DNA of 64,000 nucleotides. Origin: DASSUW01 sp036257565. GTDB taxonomy: Bacteria > Actinomycetota > Thermoleophilia > Solirubrobacterales > Solirubrobacteraceae. The translations under genes were made by a program, and so were the position numbers. The notes below the pieces were generated by a model. The model ran no database searches, was not told the DNA's origin, and was given only the letters and a program-made list of their open reading frames with translations. The number at the start of each line of letters is the position of its first letter. Positions within the stretch are counted from its first letter, which is position 1. Of this stretch, positions 1 to 8,077 are shown piece by piece. Location of the stretch: contig DATAFH010000035.1 in assembly GCA_036257565.1 (NCBI GenBank), positions 1-64,000 of the forward strand. Direction: 5' to 3'.

Positions 1-159
1 GACGCGGTGCGCGTCCCGCCCGGTACGTGGCGAGGCTACGAGGCCGGGCCGAAGGGCCTCGAGATCCTCGTCATCGGCGCGCCCAATCTCGGCGAGGCTC
101 CGCGCGAAGACGTCGATGGCCAGCGCGACTGGTGGGCTGACGAGCGGCCAGCTAGGTGA
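1..159 (+). CDS. C-terminal end of a cupin-domain protein (partial)
   Basis: Frame 1 is open from the window edge to a TGA at 157-159, leaving 52 C-terminal residues; the start lies outside the window. The segment VRVPPGTWRGYEAG followed by LEILVIGAP looks like the last beta strands of a small cupin barrel, where a VPPGT turn before a hydrophobic strand is common. The acidic, tryptophan-containing tail (DWWADERP) is typical of short cupin proteins of unknown substrate. No metal ligands are visible because that part of the barrel is missing. The family call rests on this short fragment, so substrate and function cannot be given. Confidence 0.5.
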   Translation, partial: DAVRVPPGTWRGYEAGPKGLEILVIGAPNLGEAPREDVDGQRDWWADERPAR

Positions 160-437
160 GACATGAAGCGGGGAACTCACGCAGCCGAGGGCCGTGCACG
201 CTCCCCTTCTCGCCGTAGACCAGCCACAAGGTGGATGACGGGTTGCGCTCCGGACGAGGAGGAGAAGTCTTCGCGGGTTGGCGGTCGCTTCCGCAACCGC
301 GTGACTGCGGAAGCCTGGCCTATCCGAGCTCGGCGGCGCGCGCTCGGGCTCGTCGATTCCGTGCATGCTCGGCTGTCACGTCTGCTGCTCGCCGCGTGTT
401 CATGGGAGTAGTGACCACGACCACCGGAGGAACAGCA

Positions 438-814
438 GTGCTAGAGAAGGTCTTCTATACGACGTGCTCGTCAGCGATCAGGACGAGGCGCTCGACTTCT
501 ACACGAACGTCCTTGGCCTGGAGAAGCGGGTCGAGAACCCGACACCCGACGGGCCGCGGTTTCTCACCGTCGGCGTCAAGGGGGACGACCTCCAGCTGGT
601 TCTCTGGCCGGGGACACCGGGGCAGGCCGAACCGGCGATGGGACGCCCTCCGGCGTCGATCACGATCGAGACCGACGATGTCCGGAAGACGTTCGAGGAG
701 CTGAAGTCGCGCGGCGTCGAGTTCGTCTCGGACGTGCTCGAGTTCCCCTGGGGCTACGTCGCGCAATTCCAGGACCCCGACGGCAACCGGCTACAGATCC
801 GAGAGGGCCGCTAG
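438..814 (+). pseudogene. VOC/glyoxalase-family protein, apparent 1-base frameshift near the start
   Basis: A GGAGG at 426-430 sits 7 nt before a GTG at 438, and that frame reads VLEKVFYTT, the usual first strand of a vicinal-oxygen-chelate protein. The homology then continues one frame over from GTG 464 (VLVSDQDEALDFYTNVLG) to the stop at 812-814. The span is 377 bp, one base short of 126 codons, so a single base appears to be missing around 456-466. The second frame holds the rest of the fold, including the closing motif FQDPDGNRLQI. Either the gene is broken, or a shortened protein starts at GTG 464 without the first strand, or the base is a sequencing error. Substrate unknown; VOC proteins include glyoxalases, dioxygenases and resistance proteins. 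Confidence 0.65.
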
Positions 815-822
815 TCCCCCCA

Positions 823-849
823 GACCGGAAACGGCTTAGCGTTTCGGTC
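823..849 (+). terminator. Stem-loop after the VOC gene
   Basis: GACC plus GAAACG at 823-833 pairs with CGTTTC plus GGTC at 840-849, with one bulged G and the 6-nt loop GCTTAG. It starts 9 bases after the VOC stop codon. There is no U tract, as is common for actinobacterial terminators, so the function is inferred from position. Confidence 0.4.
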
Positions 850-1229
850 GCGCCTGGTGCTGCTGACATTGAGCACGTCGGTTGGCCGGCCCGCGCCCGC
901 GCATCGCACCTGCTCCTGGTGCGCACTGCGTATGTCGCGGTCTGCAGTGAGCACCCGCTTCGCGCGCCAAGCAGGACGCGACGCCTGCTCACCCTGAGTG
1001 AGCGGCCGCCGGCGCCGAGGCGGATCTCACCGCTGCAGCGGACGAGGTCGAGGCGTCTGGCGGCGCGCGATCGGAGGCCCTGCCGCTCCTGCATCGGTGC
1101 AGAAGCGGCACTCCGGCCAGCGGTCGCCGGGCTCGCGCAACTCGCGCGCATTGCGATAGCGCCGCCGGAGACCGCGATTCGTCCTGGATGCCGGGATTCA
1201 CGCGGCGCAGCCCCGCGCAGTGGGGTGCA
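850..1229. other. No recognisable gene
   Basis: About 380 bases between the VOC stem-loop and the end of the DUF6494 gene. Open frames exist on both strands, but their translations are arginine/serine/alanine-rich shadows without any recognisable fold or plausible ribosome-binding site. I see no RNA gene or repeat here. Confidence 0.5.
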
Positions 1230-1436
1230 CTACGCGAGGGAGATCTGCCCCGTCACGATCACGTCGCGCGACAGACCGGCAACCGTGACCGTCGCGGTCG
1301 CGTCGAGCGTCTCGTCGCCCTGCAGATCGCCGCCCTCCAGCTGCTCGCGGACCGCAAGTTCGATCTCCCGCTGAGCGGTCACGCCCAGCTTCTTGAGGAA
1401 CTTCCGCACCGACATGTTGAAGACCTCTTCGTCCAC
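1230..1436 (-). CDS. DUF6494-family small protein
   Basis: A 68-residue protein starting at GTG 1436, 4 nt after a strong AAGGAGG (revealed at 1441-1447 on the opposite strand). The sequence runs VDEEVFNMSVRKFLKKLGVT, then QREIE, then a short beta-rich half with GDETLDATATV and a closing GQISL. This order (EDVFNMS-RKFLKK-GVTSQREIE, then NETL and a final strand) matches small bacterial proteins grouped as DUF6494. The role of that family is unknown to me; it is compact, acidic at its N-terminus and has no signal peptide. It is isolated, with no operon partner on either side. The strong Shine-Dalgarno sequence and full-length family match make it a real gene despite the poorly coding surroundings. 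Confidence 0.8.
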   Translation of the reverse strand: MDEEVFNMSVRKFLKKLGVTAQREIELAVREQLEGGDLQGDETLDATATVTVAGLSRDVIVTGQISLA

Positions 1437-1448
1437 CGTTCCTCCTTT

Positions 1449-2043
1449 TCGAGAGCGATCACCGCGCGAGAGTCTGCGCGTCGCCGCCAGCGCGTCGAGG
1501 GTTCGCCAGAACCGGCGTCGCCGCAGCGGCCCCGCCCATTGAACGCCTCGTACAGGTATTTGGCAATCACGGTAGAGCAGCCTGTTTGCGCTCCCAGGCA
1601 ATGGGCCTCCTCGTTGATCTGATGCGCAGATCCAGTCGAGCCTACGCCGCCGTACCGCCGAGCGAAGGCAGCAAACGACGCGGGCCCCGCCCACCAGTGG
1701 TCCGTAGGCCACGGCCGAGTGCCGAGTGTCGCCTGTCGCGCAAAGGAGCACTCATGGGGCGGCTGCATCGACCGTCGCTGGCAGGCGAAACGAGGAGCGC
1801 GCTCCAGGGCGCGAGATGACCGCCGCGGCGCCCGGGGTGCATGGAGGGCGACGCAGTTGACGCGATCGCCAGAGACGCTCCAGCGCGGACGACGGGTCAA
1901 GCGCGGCCTCGCAAGTCAGCGGCGGCCAGCACGGCGAGGCGGTCGAGGTCGGCGGGCGTGCTCGGTTCGTACGAGCGCTCTCCGATGCCGTTCATCGCGA
2001 CAGCTTGTATTTGCGGGGTGGTACCTCCGATAGCGTGGCCGCG
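1449..2043. other. No recognisable gene
   Basis: About 600 bases upstream of both the DUF6494 gene (minus strand) and the hydrolase (plus strand). Several overlapping open frames occur, but none has a recognisable domain or start signal, and the translations are low-complexity arginine/alanine/proline. The region probably holds the two divergent promoters; I could not place convincing -10 elements. Confidence 0.45.
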
Positions 2044-2685
2044 ATGGCGACGTTCGCGCTCATCCACGGGGGTGGTGGGAGCGTGTGGGATTGGCACCTG
2101 GTCGCGCCCGCGCTGCGCGAGCACGGGCACGACGCGGTCCCCGTCGACCTCCCAAGCGAGGACGAGTCGGCCGGTTGGGAGGAGTACGCCGACGCCGTCG
2201 TCCAGGCGATCGGCGATCGCCGCGGAGTCGTGGTCGTGGGCCACTCGCTCGGCGGATTCACGGCGCCGCTCGTGTGCGGTCGCATTCCCGTCGACCTCCT
2301 CGTCCTCGTGGCGGCGATGATCCCGTCACCCGGGGAGCGCTTCGCGGACTGGTGGGCGAACGCCGGCTACGAGGAAACCGGTTACGACGATGTCTTCTAC
2401 CACGACGTCGCTCCGGAGCTTGCGGCCGAGGCGAGGCGCAGAGAACGGAACGAGAGTTCGAAGGCGCTGCAGGAGCCGTGGCCGCTCAAGGCCTGGCCGG
2501 ACACGCCGACGAGGTACCTCCTCTGCCGCGACGACCGCGTGTTCCCGGCCGCGTGGGCGCGACGCCACGCCCGGGAGCGCCGAGGCATCGACCCCGACGA
2601 GATCGACGGCGGCCATTACATCAGCCTCAGCCGCCCGCGCGAGTTGGCCGACCGTCTCGCCGCGTATGCCGCCGAGACTCACTGA
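2044..2685 (+). CDS. Alpha/beta-hydrolase fold protein
   Basis: A 213-residue protein, the usual length for a lid-less alpha/beta hydrolase of the EstC/salicylate-esterase-like group. It opens with MATFALIHGGGGSVWDW, giving the oxyanion-hole HGGGG; the nucleophile elbow is GHSLGG with Ser68; the acid is in CRDDRVF (Asp163/164); the catalytic His is in GGHYISL (His191). The frame extends 13 codons upstream, but ATG 2044 places the first beta strand at the N-terminus as in the family. No signal peptide, so cytoplasmic. It stands alone and is followed by two strong hairpins. The natural ester or amide substrate cannot be read from the sequence. Confidence 0.85.
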   Translation: MATFALIHGGGGSVWDWHLVAPALREHGHDAVPVDLPSEDESAGWEEYADAVVQAIGDRRGVVVVGHSLGGFTAPLVCGRIPVDLLVLVAAMIPSPGERFADWWANAGYEETGYDDVFYHDVAPELAAEARRRERNESSKALQEPWPLKAWPDTPTRYLLCRDDRVFPAAWARRHARERRGIDPDEIDGGHYISLSRPRELADRLAAYAAETH

Positions 2686-2765
2686 GCGGGCCGCTGCCCG
2701 CCGCTCGTGCGGGGCGGGCTTCTCCCCCCCGGCGCGGAGCGGCACTCTCTCGCGGCGACCCGCCC

Positions 2766-2803
2766 AGAATCCCCCTCGCATTGCGGGCGCCGCTGCGGAT
2801 TCT
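2766..2803. terminator. Hairpin between convergent genes (first)
   Basis: AGAATCC at 2766-2772 pairs with GGATTCT at 2797-2803 around a GC-rich loop that can fold further (GCATTGCGGGCGCCGCTGC). It lies between the hydrolase and the convergent minus-strand gene, a likely place for transcription to end in either direction. Confidence 0.45.
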
Positions 2804-2809
2804 CAGTGG

Positions 2810-2841
2810 CCGGTGGCCACCCGCGTGCGGGCGGCCACCGG
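2810..2841. terminator. Strong hairpin between convergent genes (second)
   Basis: CCGGTGGCC at 2810-2818 and GGCCACCGG at 2833-2841 form a perfect 9-bp stem; the loop contains a further CCGC/GCGG stem. It ends 15 bases before the stop of the minus-strand gene at 2857 and is symmetric, so it could serve as a bidirectional terminator. No U tract. Confidence 0.55.
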
Positions 2842-2856
2842 ATGCCCGGGGAGTCG

Positions 2857-3132
2857 CTAGTAGGCGACGGTCTCAGCCTCCTCGGCGACCGTGGGCCCTA
2901 CCTTGACGGTCACCCGCTCGAGCACGCCCGATGCCAGCAGCCGCTCGCGAGCCGCCTTCGCGTCCTCGGGCGAGTCGAACTCGACCTGCACGAAGACGTC
3001 GTTCGGCTCCTCCGAGCTGCGCAGAAGGCGATGCCCCTTGGCCGCCTTGCGGGCGCCTGGCGGGTCCGAGTCGAAGATCGGCTTCCAGGCCTCGTAGTCG
3101 TCCACCTGGATGCGCGTGAGCATGAATGCCAC
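2857..3132 (-). CDS. Small ferredoxin-like-fold (ABM-like) protein of unknown function
   Basis: A 91-residue protein starting at GTG 3132, with AAGGAAGGA about 6 nt upstream. It reads MAFMLTRIQVDDYEAWKPIF, has a central VFVQVEFDSPEDAKAARERL and ends in a valine-rich strand. The strand-helix-strand pattern with 'DYEAWKPIFD' resembles small dimeric alpha/beta proteins related to antibiotic-biosynthesis monooxygenases and cyclases. No catalytic residues can be singled out. It is transcribed divergently from the TetR regulator across a 73-bp gap that contains a dyad, the classic layout for a TetR protein controlling its neighbour. Function unknown; it may be the TetR target. Confidence 0.75.
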   Translation of the reverse strand: MAFMLTRIQVDDYEAWKPIFDSDPPGARKAAKGHRLLRSSEEPNDVFVQVEFDSPEDAKAARERLLASGVLERVTVKVGPTVAEEAETVAY

Positions 3133-3165
3133 AGCGTCCTTCCTTTCGTTGGCGCTACAATTGAA

Positions 3166-3180
3166 TACTCGTAACGAGTA
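3166..3180. promoter_or_regulatory. Inverted repeat, candidate TetR operator
   Basis: TACTCG-TAA-CGAGTA at 3166-3180 is a perfect 6-bp inverted repeat with a 3-bp centre. It lies in the AT-rich gap between the divergent small protein (start 3132) and the TetR gene (start 3206), just upstream of the TetR -10 element at 3194. Size, symmetry and position suit a TetR dimer site; binding is inferred. Confidence 0.5.
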
Positions 3181-3193
3181 ATGAATTCTTTGT

Positions 3194-3199
3194 TAGGAT
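3194..3199 (+). promoter_or_regulatory. -10 element of a leaderless TetR gene
   Basis: TAGGAT lies 6 nt before ATG 3206, so transcription would begin at or next to the start codon. No Shine-Dalgarno sequence precedes the ATG. The same arrangement recurs at many genes in this window. Confidence 0.5.
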
Positions 3200-3205
3200 A
3201 GTGAA

Positions 3206-3865
3206 ATGGCTCAGCGTGTCAAGACCCGGCCATACAACTCACCGCGGCGCCGCGAGCAGGCCGCCGCCACGCGACGGGACATGCTCGAAGTGGCGCAGCG
3301 GCTGTTCGAGCGGCAGGGCTACGCGGCGACCGCGATGGCGGCGATCGCGGCCGAGGCCGGCGTCGCGCTCAAGACGGTCTACCTGGCCTTCGAGACCAAG
3401 AGCGGCGTGCTGCGTGCGCTCTGGAACCTGCTCCTGCGCGGCGACGAGGGCGAGGCCCCGGTCGCGGAGCGCAGCTGGTATCGCGAGGTGGTCGAGGAGC
3501 AGGATCCGCACCGCCAGCTGCGGCTGAACGCCCGCAACTCACGAGCGGCCAAGACCCGGATCGCCGGCGTGCTGAAGGTCATCCGCGAAGCCGCACCCCT
3601 GGATCCCGAAATCGGCGCCCTGTGGGGGCGCATCCAGACCGAGTTCCACGCCAACCAGCGCGCGATCGTCGAGCGCCTCGCGGAACGAAAGGCGCTCAGG
3701 CCCGGCCTCGGCGTCGATCGGGCCACCGACATCCTCTGGACGCTCAACCACCCCGACGTCTGGCAGCTTCTGGTCGGCGAGCGAGGCTGGACTCCCGACC
3801 AGTACGAGGAATGGTTTGGCAATACGGCATGCGCTCAGCTGCTGGGACGGAGCACGCACCGCTAG
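3206..3865 (+). CDS. TetR-family transcriptional regulator
   Basis: A 219-residue regulator. Residues about 17-65 hold the TetR helix-turn-helix: RREQAAATRRDMLEVAQRLF, then YAATAMAAIAAEAGVALKTVY and LAFETKSGVL. The rest is an all-helical ligand-binding domain with no recognisable ligand signature, ending in a tryptophan-rich segment (WQLLVGERGWTPDQYEEWF) often seen in this class. The ATG at 3206 is favoured because a -10 hexamer lies 6 nt upstream (leaderless). It probably represses itself and the divergent small gene through the dyad at 3166-3180. The ligand is unknown. A GGCCTG/CAGGCC hairpin follows at 3885. Confidence 0.9.
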   Translation: MAQRVKTRPYNSPRRREQAAATRRDMLEVAQRLFERQGYAATAMAAIAAEAGVALKTVYLAFETKSGVLRALWNLLLRGDEGEAPVAERSWYREVVEEQDPHRQLRLNARNSRAAKTRIAGVLKVIREAAPLDPEIGALWGRIQTEFHANQRAIVERLAERKALRPGLGVDRATDILWTLNHPDVWQLLVGERGWTPDQYEEWFGNTACAQLLGRSTHR

Positions 3866-3884
3866 TGCCGGTCATCGAGGGTGC

Positions 3885-3898
3885 CGGCCTGCCCAGGC
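3885..3898 (+). terminator. Short GC hairpin after the TetR gene
   Basis: GGCCTG and CAGGCC form a 6-bp stem with a 2-nt centre, 19 bases after the TetR stop codon. Weak candidate because the loop is too small for an ideal hairpin. Confidence 0.25.
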
Positions 3899-4247
3899 CA
3901 GCGCCACTCACGGCGGCTGGCACCCCGAGTGCCGCTTCCGCGTGGAGCAGCAGTCGCTTCCTTCGGCCGCGAGTCGCCGTCCGGCTCCGGTCTGGCTGAA
4001 CAATGGCGCGCGAGATCGTGAGGCGGCCGGAGGCGGTGCCGCGGTTGTGCGACCGCGCGCCGAAGGCGCAGCGATCCTTGGGATCGGTGCCGCAGAGCGG
4101 TGCTCTCGGGTTGACGGTGTGGCGGGACCGGTCTCCGATCGCGACGTCGCAAGGTGCCGCCCTGCACCACGCGATGCTGTGCCGCCCTCGCGAGGACCTA
4201 GCGCATGACGACGGAGCGACCCCAGCAATCGCGGGGCGGACCTGGCG
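3899..4247. other. No recognisable gene
   Basis: About 350 bases between the TetR gene and the convergent FAD oxidoreductase. The open frames read as arginine/proline-rich sequence without known domains. I see no RNA gene, repeat or insertion-sequence end. Confidence 0.45.
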
Positions 4248-5618
4248 TCAGCTGTCGAAGCCGAGCCCTAGGCGGTCGAGCGCGCGGAGCCACGGCCCGC
4301 GGCGCCCGCCGTGGGCGTCGGCGCGGGCGAGTGCGGCGCGGGTGGCCTGGATGACCGCCCAGCGTGCCGGCTCGGGCGGGAACGGGAGCGGGCGGGTGCG
4401 CACGAGCCGCAGGCGCGTGCGTTCCGTCTCGGCGCCGTCGAGCAGGTCGAGCGCCGTGCGGGCGCCGAACCGCGTCGCGGCCACCCCGAGCCCCGTGTAG
4501 CCGACCGCGTAGACCGCGGTCCCGCCCAGGGCTCGCCCGAACGTGACGCAGAACCGGCTGCAGGTGTCTATCGGGCCGCCCCAGGCGTGCGTGACGGCGA
4601 CGCCCTCGAGCGCCGGGAAGGTCTCCAGGAGGTGGTCCGCGAGCAGCCGGAAGGTCTCCGGGCGCCGGTTGAGGCGCCGGTCGTCGACACGGTTGCCGAA
4701 GTGGTACACCGCGTCGTAGCCGCCGAACAGCACCCGGCCGTCGGGCGTCAGCCGGTAGTAGTGGAACTGGTTGCCGCGGTCGGCAATGCCCTGGCCCTGC
4801 TCCCACCCGAGCTCGCGGCGCTGAGCGGCCGTGAGCGGCTCGGTGACGATCACGTAGTCGTAGACGGGCGCCACGAGCCGGCGAATTGAGCGGACGAGCG
4901 GGCGATAGGCGCCCGAGGCGAGCAGGATGCGCGGCGCCCGCACGCGACCCGCCGGCGTGGTGAGCTCGGCGGGCGCCGCCTCGGTGACCGGCGTGCGCTC
5001 GAAGAGCCACACGCCGAGCTCCAGCACGGCGCGCCGCAGCCCGAGGGCGAGGGCGCCCGGGTCCACGAGCGCGATGCCGGTGCGCTGCAGGACGGCGCCG
5101 AGGTAGGTAGGAGAGCGCACGAGCGACCGCACGGCGTCGCGGTCCAGCACGTCCGCCTCCCAGCCGTAGCGGCGCAGGAGCGCGGCCTCCGCGTCGAGCT
5201 CGGCGAGCTCGTGCGGCTGCGTCGCGACGGAGAGCATCCCCGGCTCCTGCCAGGCGGCGTCGATGCCATGGCGGGCGAGGTCGGCCCGCATGCCGGCCAC
5301 GTTGTCGCGGCCCAGCGCGTCGAGCGCCTCGAGCTCGGCCGGGAAGCGTGAGGCGCCGTTGAGCAGGCCGTGCGTGAGCGAGGCGTCCGCGAAGCCGCCG
5401 TTGCGCCCGCTGGCGCCGGCCCCCGCGGTCTCGGCCTCGAGGACCACGACCTCGCGATCCGGGCGCTCCAGCTTGGCCTGGAGCGCCGCCCACAGCCCTG
5501 TGAAGCCGGCGCCGACGATCGCCAGGTCGGCGTCGATCGCAGCGTCGAGAGGTGGCGCGTCGGCCGGAGCGGGCCGGTCGAGCCAGAAGGGAACGGGGGA
5601 TGCGTCGTCGAGGCGCAC
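4248..5618 (-). CDS. FAD-dependent oxidoreductase, DAO family (PuuB-like)
   Basis: A 456-residue flavoprotein. Residues 32-41 form the dinucleotide-binding loop LAIVGAGFTG, followed by VVVLEAE at the end of the second strand and GASGRNGGF at 69-76, a signature of DAO enzymes that oxidise amines such as gamma-glutamylputrescine. The C-terminal YTGLGVAATRFGARTALDLL closes the FAD site. No signal peptide. The start is taken as GTG 5618; the frame stays open upstream but runs into the preceding gene, whose stop is at 5639. The two genes are only 20 bp apart and may be co-transcribed, though their functions do not obviously match. Probably an amine or imino-acid oxidase; the substrate is not determined. 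Confidence 0.85.
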   Translation of the reverse strand: MRLDDASPVPFWLDRPAPADAPPLDAAIDADLAIVGAGFTGLWAALQAKLERPDREVVVLEAETAGAGASGRNGGFADASLTHGLLNGASRFPAELEALDALGRDNVAGMRADLARHGIDAAWQEPGMLSVATQPHELAELDAEAALLRRYGWEADVLDRDAVRSLVRSPTYLGAVLQRTGIALVDPGALALGLRRAVLELGVWLFERTPVTEAAPAELTTPAGRVRAPRILLASGAYRPLVRSIRRLVAPVYDYVIVTEPLTAAQRRELGWEQGQGIADRGNQFHYYRLTPDGRVLFGGYDAVYHFGNRVDDRRLNRRPETFRLLADHLLETFPALEGVAVTHAWGGPIDTCSRFCVTFGRALGGTAVYAVGYTGLGVAATRFGARTALDLLDGAETERTRLRLVRTRPLPFPPEPARWAVIQATRAALARADAHGGRRGPWLRALDRLGLGFDS

Positions 5619-5638
5619 CCGAGGAGCGTACGAGGACG

Positions 5639-8077
5639 CTACTCGCCGTGATGCGCGTGCGACGCCGGGCGGCGCACCTTGACCGAGAACCGCGACGGCC
5701 GGGCGCGCACCGTCGGGTTGTCGATCGCGCCGAGGCGCTCGATCAGCTTGATCCACTGCTCGGGCTTGAGGACGGCGTCGATCTGCTTCGACGCCTCCCG
5801 GTTCTCGCCGTAGAGCGGCCGCCAGCCGACGTGGATGTGGTCGTCGTGGTCGCCCATCGAGTACGTGTTGTCGGCGCCGGAGAACGTCATCAGGGAGATG
5901 ATCTGGTGCGGCTTCATCGTCCCCTGCAGCTTCAGCAGCCGCTGGATCGTGAGGTCGGTGATCGAGCCGGGGCCCTGCGTGCCCGGCCGGATGACGATGC
6001 CGTTGATGGCGCCGATGTCCATCGCCGTGCCCATGGAGTGCTCGGACACGTTGCCCGAGGCCGTCAGGTAGCTATGGCCGCACTTGAGCGATGTGATCGT
6101 CGGCTTGAGGCCCGAAGCGGCGAGGTAGACCATCGTCGCCAGCACCCGGCGGTCGATCTGGCCGGAGCGGATGTCGCCCGCGCCGCAGCCGTAGACCTGG
6201 ATGCGGCGATCGGCCAGGACGCGGCGGACCAGCTGCTCCTTGCTCAGCAGCATGAGCTGGCCGATCGACGGGTTCGCTGCGCCGGCGCCGAAGAACGGGT
6301 TCTTGCCCTTGGCGCGGTAGATCGCCGTCGACTCGAGCAGCTTCCAGCCGTCGAGGATCGGCTTCGGGTCGATCCGCGGGGCGCCGTGGCCGGCGGGGCG
6401 GATCTCGAACTGGAGGTGCGGGACGCGGTCGCCCTTGCGCTCCGCGAGGCGGCCGAGGACCGTGCCGCCGATCACGCGGGCGCCCTTGCGGAACGCCTTC
6501 GGCCGGAAGTCGCGCGGGTCGAAGCCGAGCGGCGCGTCCTGGGTGACCTCCGCGCCGGCGGTGGCGAGCTGGACGTCGCCGCCGGCGGCGCGCGCCATCG
6601 GCCGGGTCGGATGCGCGAACAGGCGCTCCTTGGCGGGCAGCGTGGTCACCTCGGAGGGCGTGGGGGCGGCGGCCGCCGGCCGGGCGGCGGCCTTCCGGCG
6701 GCGTGCGGGCGCCTTCGTGCTCGAGGCGGCGCGCCTCGGGGCGGCCTCGTGCTCGGTCTTGCGCGGCTTGCGGCGGCCCACTGAGCGGTCCTTCGGGGCC
6801 GGGTACGTGCGGGCGACCTCGCCGAGGTTGCCGTACGTGTAGGTGTTGCCGTAGACGTCCTGCAGCTTCACGAAGCGCCCGAGGCGCTTGGTGTGGCCGA
6901 TCTTGACCACGCGGCCGTCGTTGACGGCGATCACGGCGGCGCGGGAGCGCGAGAAGATCTGGATGCCGCGCCGCGCATCGTCGGACTCGACGACCATCGC
7001 CGCGTTGCCCTGGTCGACCTTGTTCCCGCGCTTGGTGAGCTGCTCGGCGTAGGTGGCCTTCGTGTGGATCGGGAACCGGCCCTGAGTGAGGCCGGTCAGC
7101 GAGCCGATCAGGTCGCCCGGCAGGCCGCCGATGACCTGCGCCCGCATGAGCACCGAGTCCACGTACCAGTTGGCGTGGTTGTACGCGAACACCGCGCGGC
7201 GGATGTCGGTTTGGGCGCCGGCGGCCGCCAGGTAGCGGGCCGCCGCGAAGATCGCGTCGACCGGGTTGAACGGGTCCTTGTGGCCGTCGCGGTTGGCGTC
7301 GACGCCGTAGGCGGCCCACGTGGCGGGCATGAACTGCATCCACCCGAGCGCGCCCGCCGACGAGATGTTCAGGTTGCGCCCGTAGTCGGTCTCGATCTCG
7401 TTGATCGCGGCAAGGATCTCCCAGCGCACGCCGTACTCCATGCCCGCCGCCTGGTACAGGGGGAGCAGGAAGGGCGGGATCCGGAACTTGTCGATGAAGA
7501 AGTTCGGCACGCCGATGCGAGCCGGGCCCGGCGTGGCGAGCGAGTAGCTCGGGTTCGAGGGAGCCGGGGTGCCGTTCGGGTTCGTCAGCGTCGGGGCGGG
7601 GGTGATACGACGCTCGTGCGATTCGTCACGTTCGGGCTTCTCGGAATTCTTCTCGGCGCAATCTCTACCTGAAGTCGAGGTTGAGTTGCAGGTGTCGATC
7701 TTGCCCTCGGCCGACTTCGTGTTGAGCCGCCGCCGCTTGCGCTCGGAGCTCGTCCCGCCCGTGGGTGCCGTCGCAGTCGGAGTGGGGGTGGCGGCCGTGG
7801 TGGGCGTCGAGGTCGGCGTCTTCGTAGGCGCGGGCGTCGCGACCGTGGTCTCCACCGGCGAGGCGAACGGCGTGGGCGTGGCCGTGTTCACGGGCGTAGC
7901 GGCTGCCGTGGCCTCCGGCGCCGCGGAGGTGGTGGGCGCCGGCGTCGCGATCGGCGTGGCGGCCGCCGCGACCTCCGTGGCCTCCGGCTCTGGCGCCTGG
8001 GCAGGCGCCGCCGTGCCGAGCACGGCCGCGTAGATCGCGGCCACAGCGAGGGCGATGAGGAGGACGCGGCGCGTCAC
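5639..8077 (-). CDS. Secreted three-domain peptidoglycan hydrolase (transglycosylase, M23-like, M15-like)
   Basis: An 812-residue exported protein starting at GTG 8077. Residues 3-27 are a signal sequence or anchor (RRVLLIALAVAAIYAAVLGT, then APAQA), followed by a Thr/Pro/Ala-rich linker to about 185. A lytic transglycosylase domain follows at about 195-330, with INEIETDYGR (likely catalytic Glu229) and GALGWMQFMPATW. An M23/LytM-like fold spans about 385-640, but it reads YTYGNLG and HLQFEIR where active enzymes have YAHL and HLHFE, so its zinc site looks incomplete. The C-terminal domain carries SEHSMGTAMDIG and DDHIHVGW, the His/Asp/His pattern of M15 (LAS) peptidases. It should cut both glycan and peptide bonds in the wall. 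An unusually long leader precedes it. Confidence 0.85.
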   Translation of the reverse strand: MTRRVLLIALAVAAIYAAVLGTAAPAQAPEPEATEVAAAATPIATPAPTTSAAPEATAAATPVNTATPTPFASPVETTVATPAPTKTPTSTPTTAATPTPTATAPTGGTSSERKRRRLNTKSAEGKIDTCNSTSTSGRDCAEKNSEKPERDESHERRITPAPTLTNPNGTPAPSNPSYSLATPGPARIGVPNFFIDKFRIPPFLLPLYQAAGMEYGVRWEILAAINEIETDYGRNLNISSAGALGWMQFMPATWAAYGVDANRDGHKDPFNPVDAIFAAARYLAAAGAQTDIRRAVFAYNHANWYVDSVLMRAQVIGGLPGDLIGSLTGLTQGRFPIHTKATYAEQLTKRGNKVDQGNAAMVVESDDARRGIQIFSRSRAAVIAVNDGRVVKIGHTKRLGRFVKLQDVYGNTYTYGNLGEVARTYPAPKDRSVGRRKPRKTEHEAAPRRAASSTKAPARRRKAAARPAAAAPTPSEVTTLPAKERLFAHPTRPMARAAGGDVQLATAGAEVTQDAPLGFDPRDFRPKAFRKGARVIGGTVLGRLAERKGDRVPHLQFEIRPAGHGAPRIDPKPILDGWKLLESTAIYRAKGKNPFFGAGAANPSIGQLMLLSKEQLVRRVLADRRIQVYGCGAGDIRSGQIDRRVLATMVYLAASGLKPTITSLKCGHSYLTASGNVSEHSMGTAMDIGAINGIVIRPGTQGPGSITDLTIQRLLKLQGTMKPHQIISLMTFSGADNTYSMGDHDDHIHVGWRPLYGENREASKQIDAVLKPEQWIKLIERLGAIDNPTVRARPSRFSVKVRRPASHAHHGE

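Noticed and set aside
163..437. Two overlapping open frames between the cupin and VOC genes
   Set aside because: Arg/Ser-rich translations without a ribosome-binding site or domain; probably upstream non-coding DNA.
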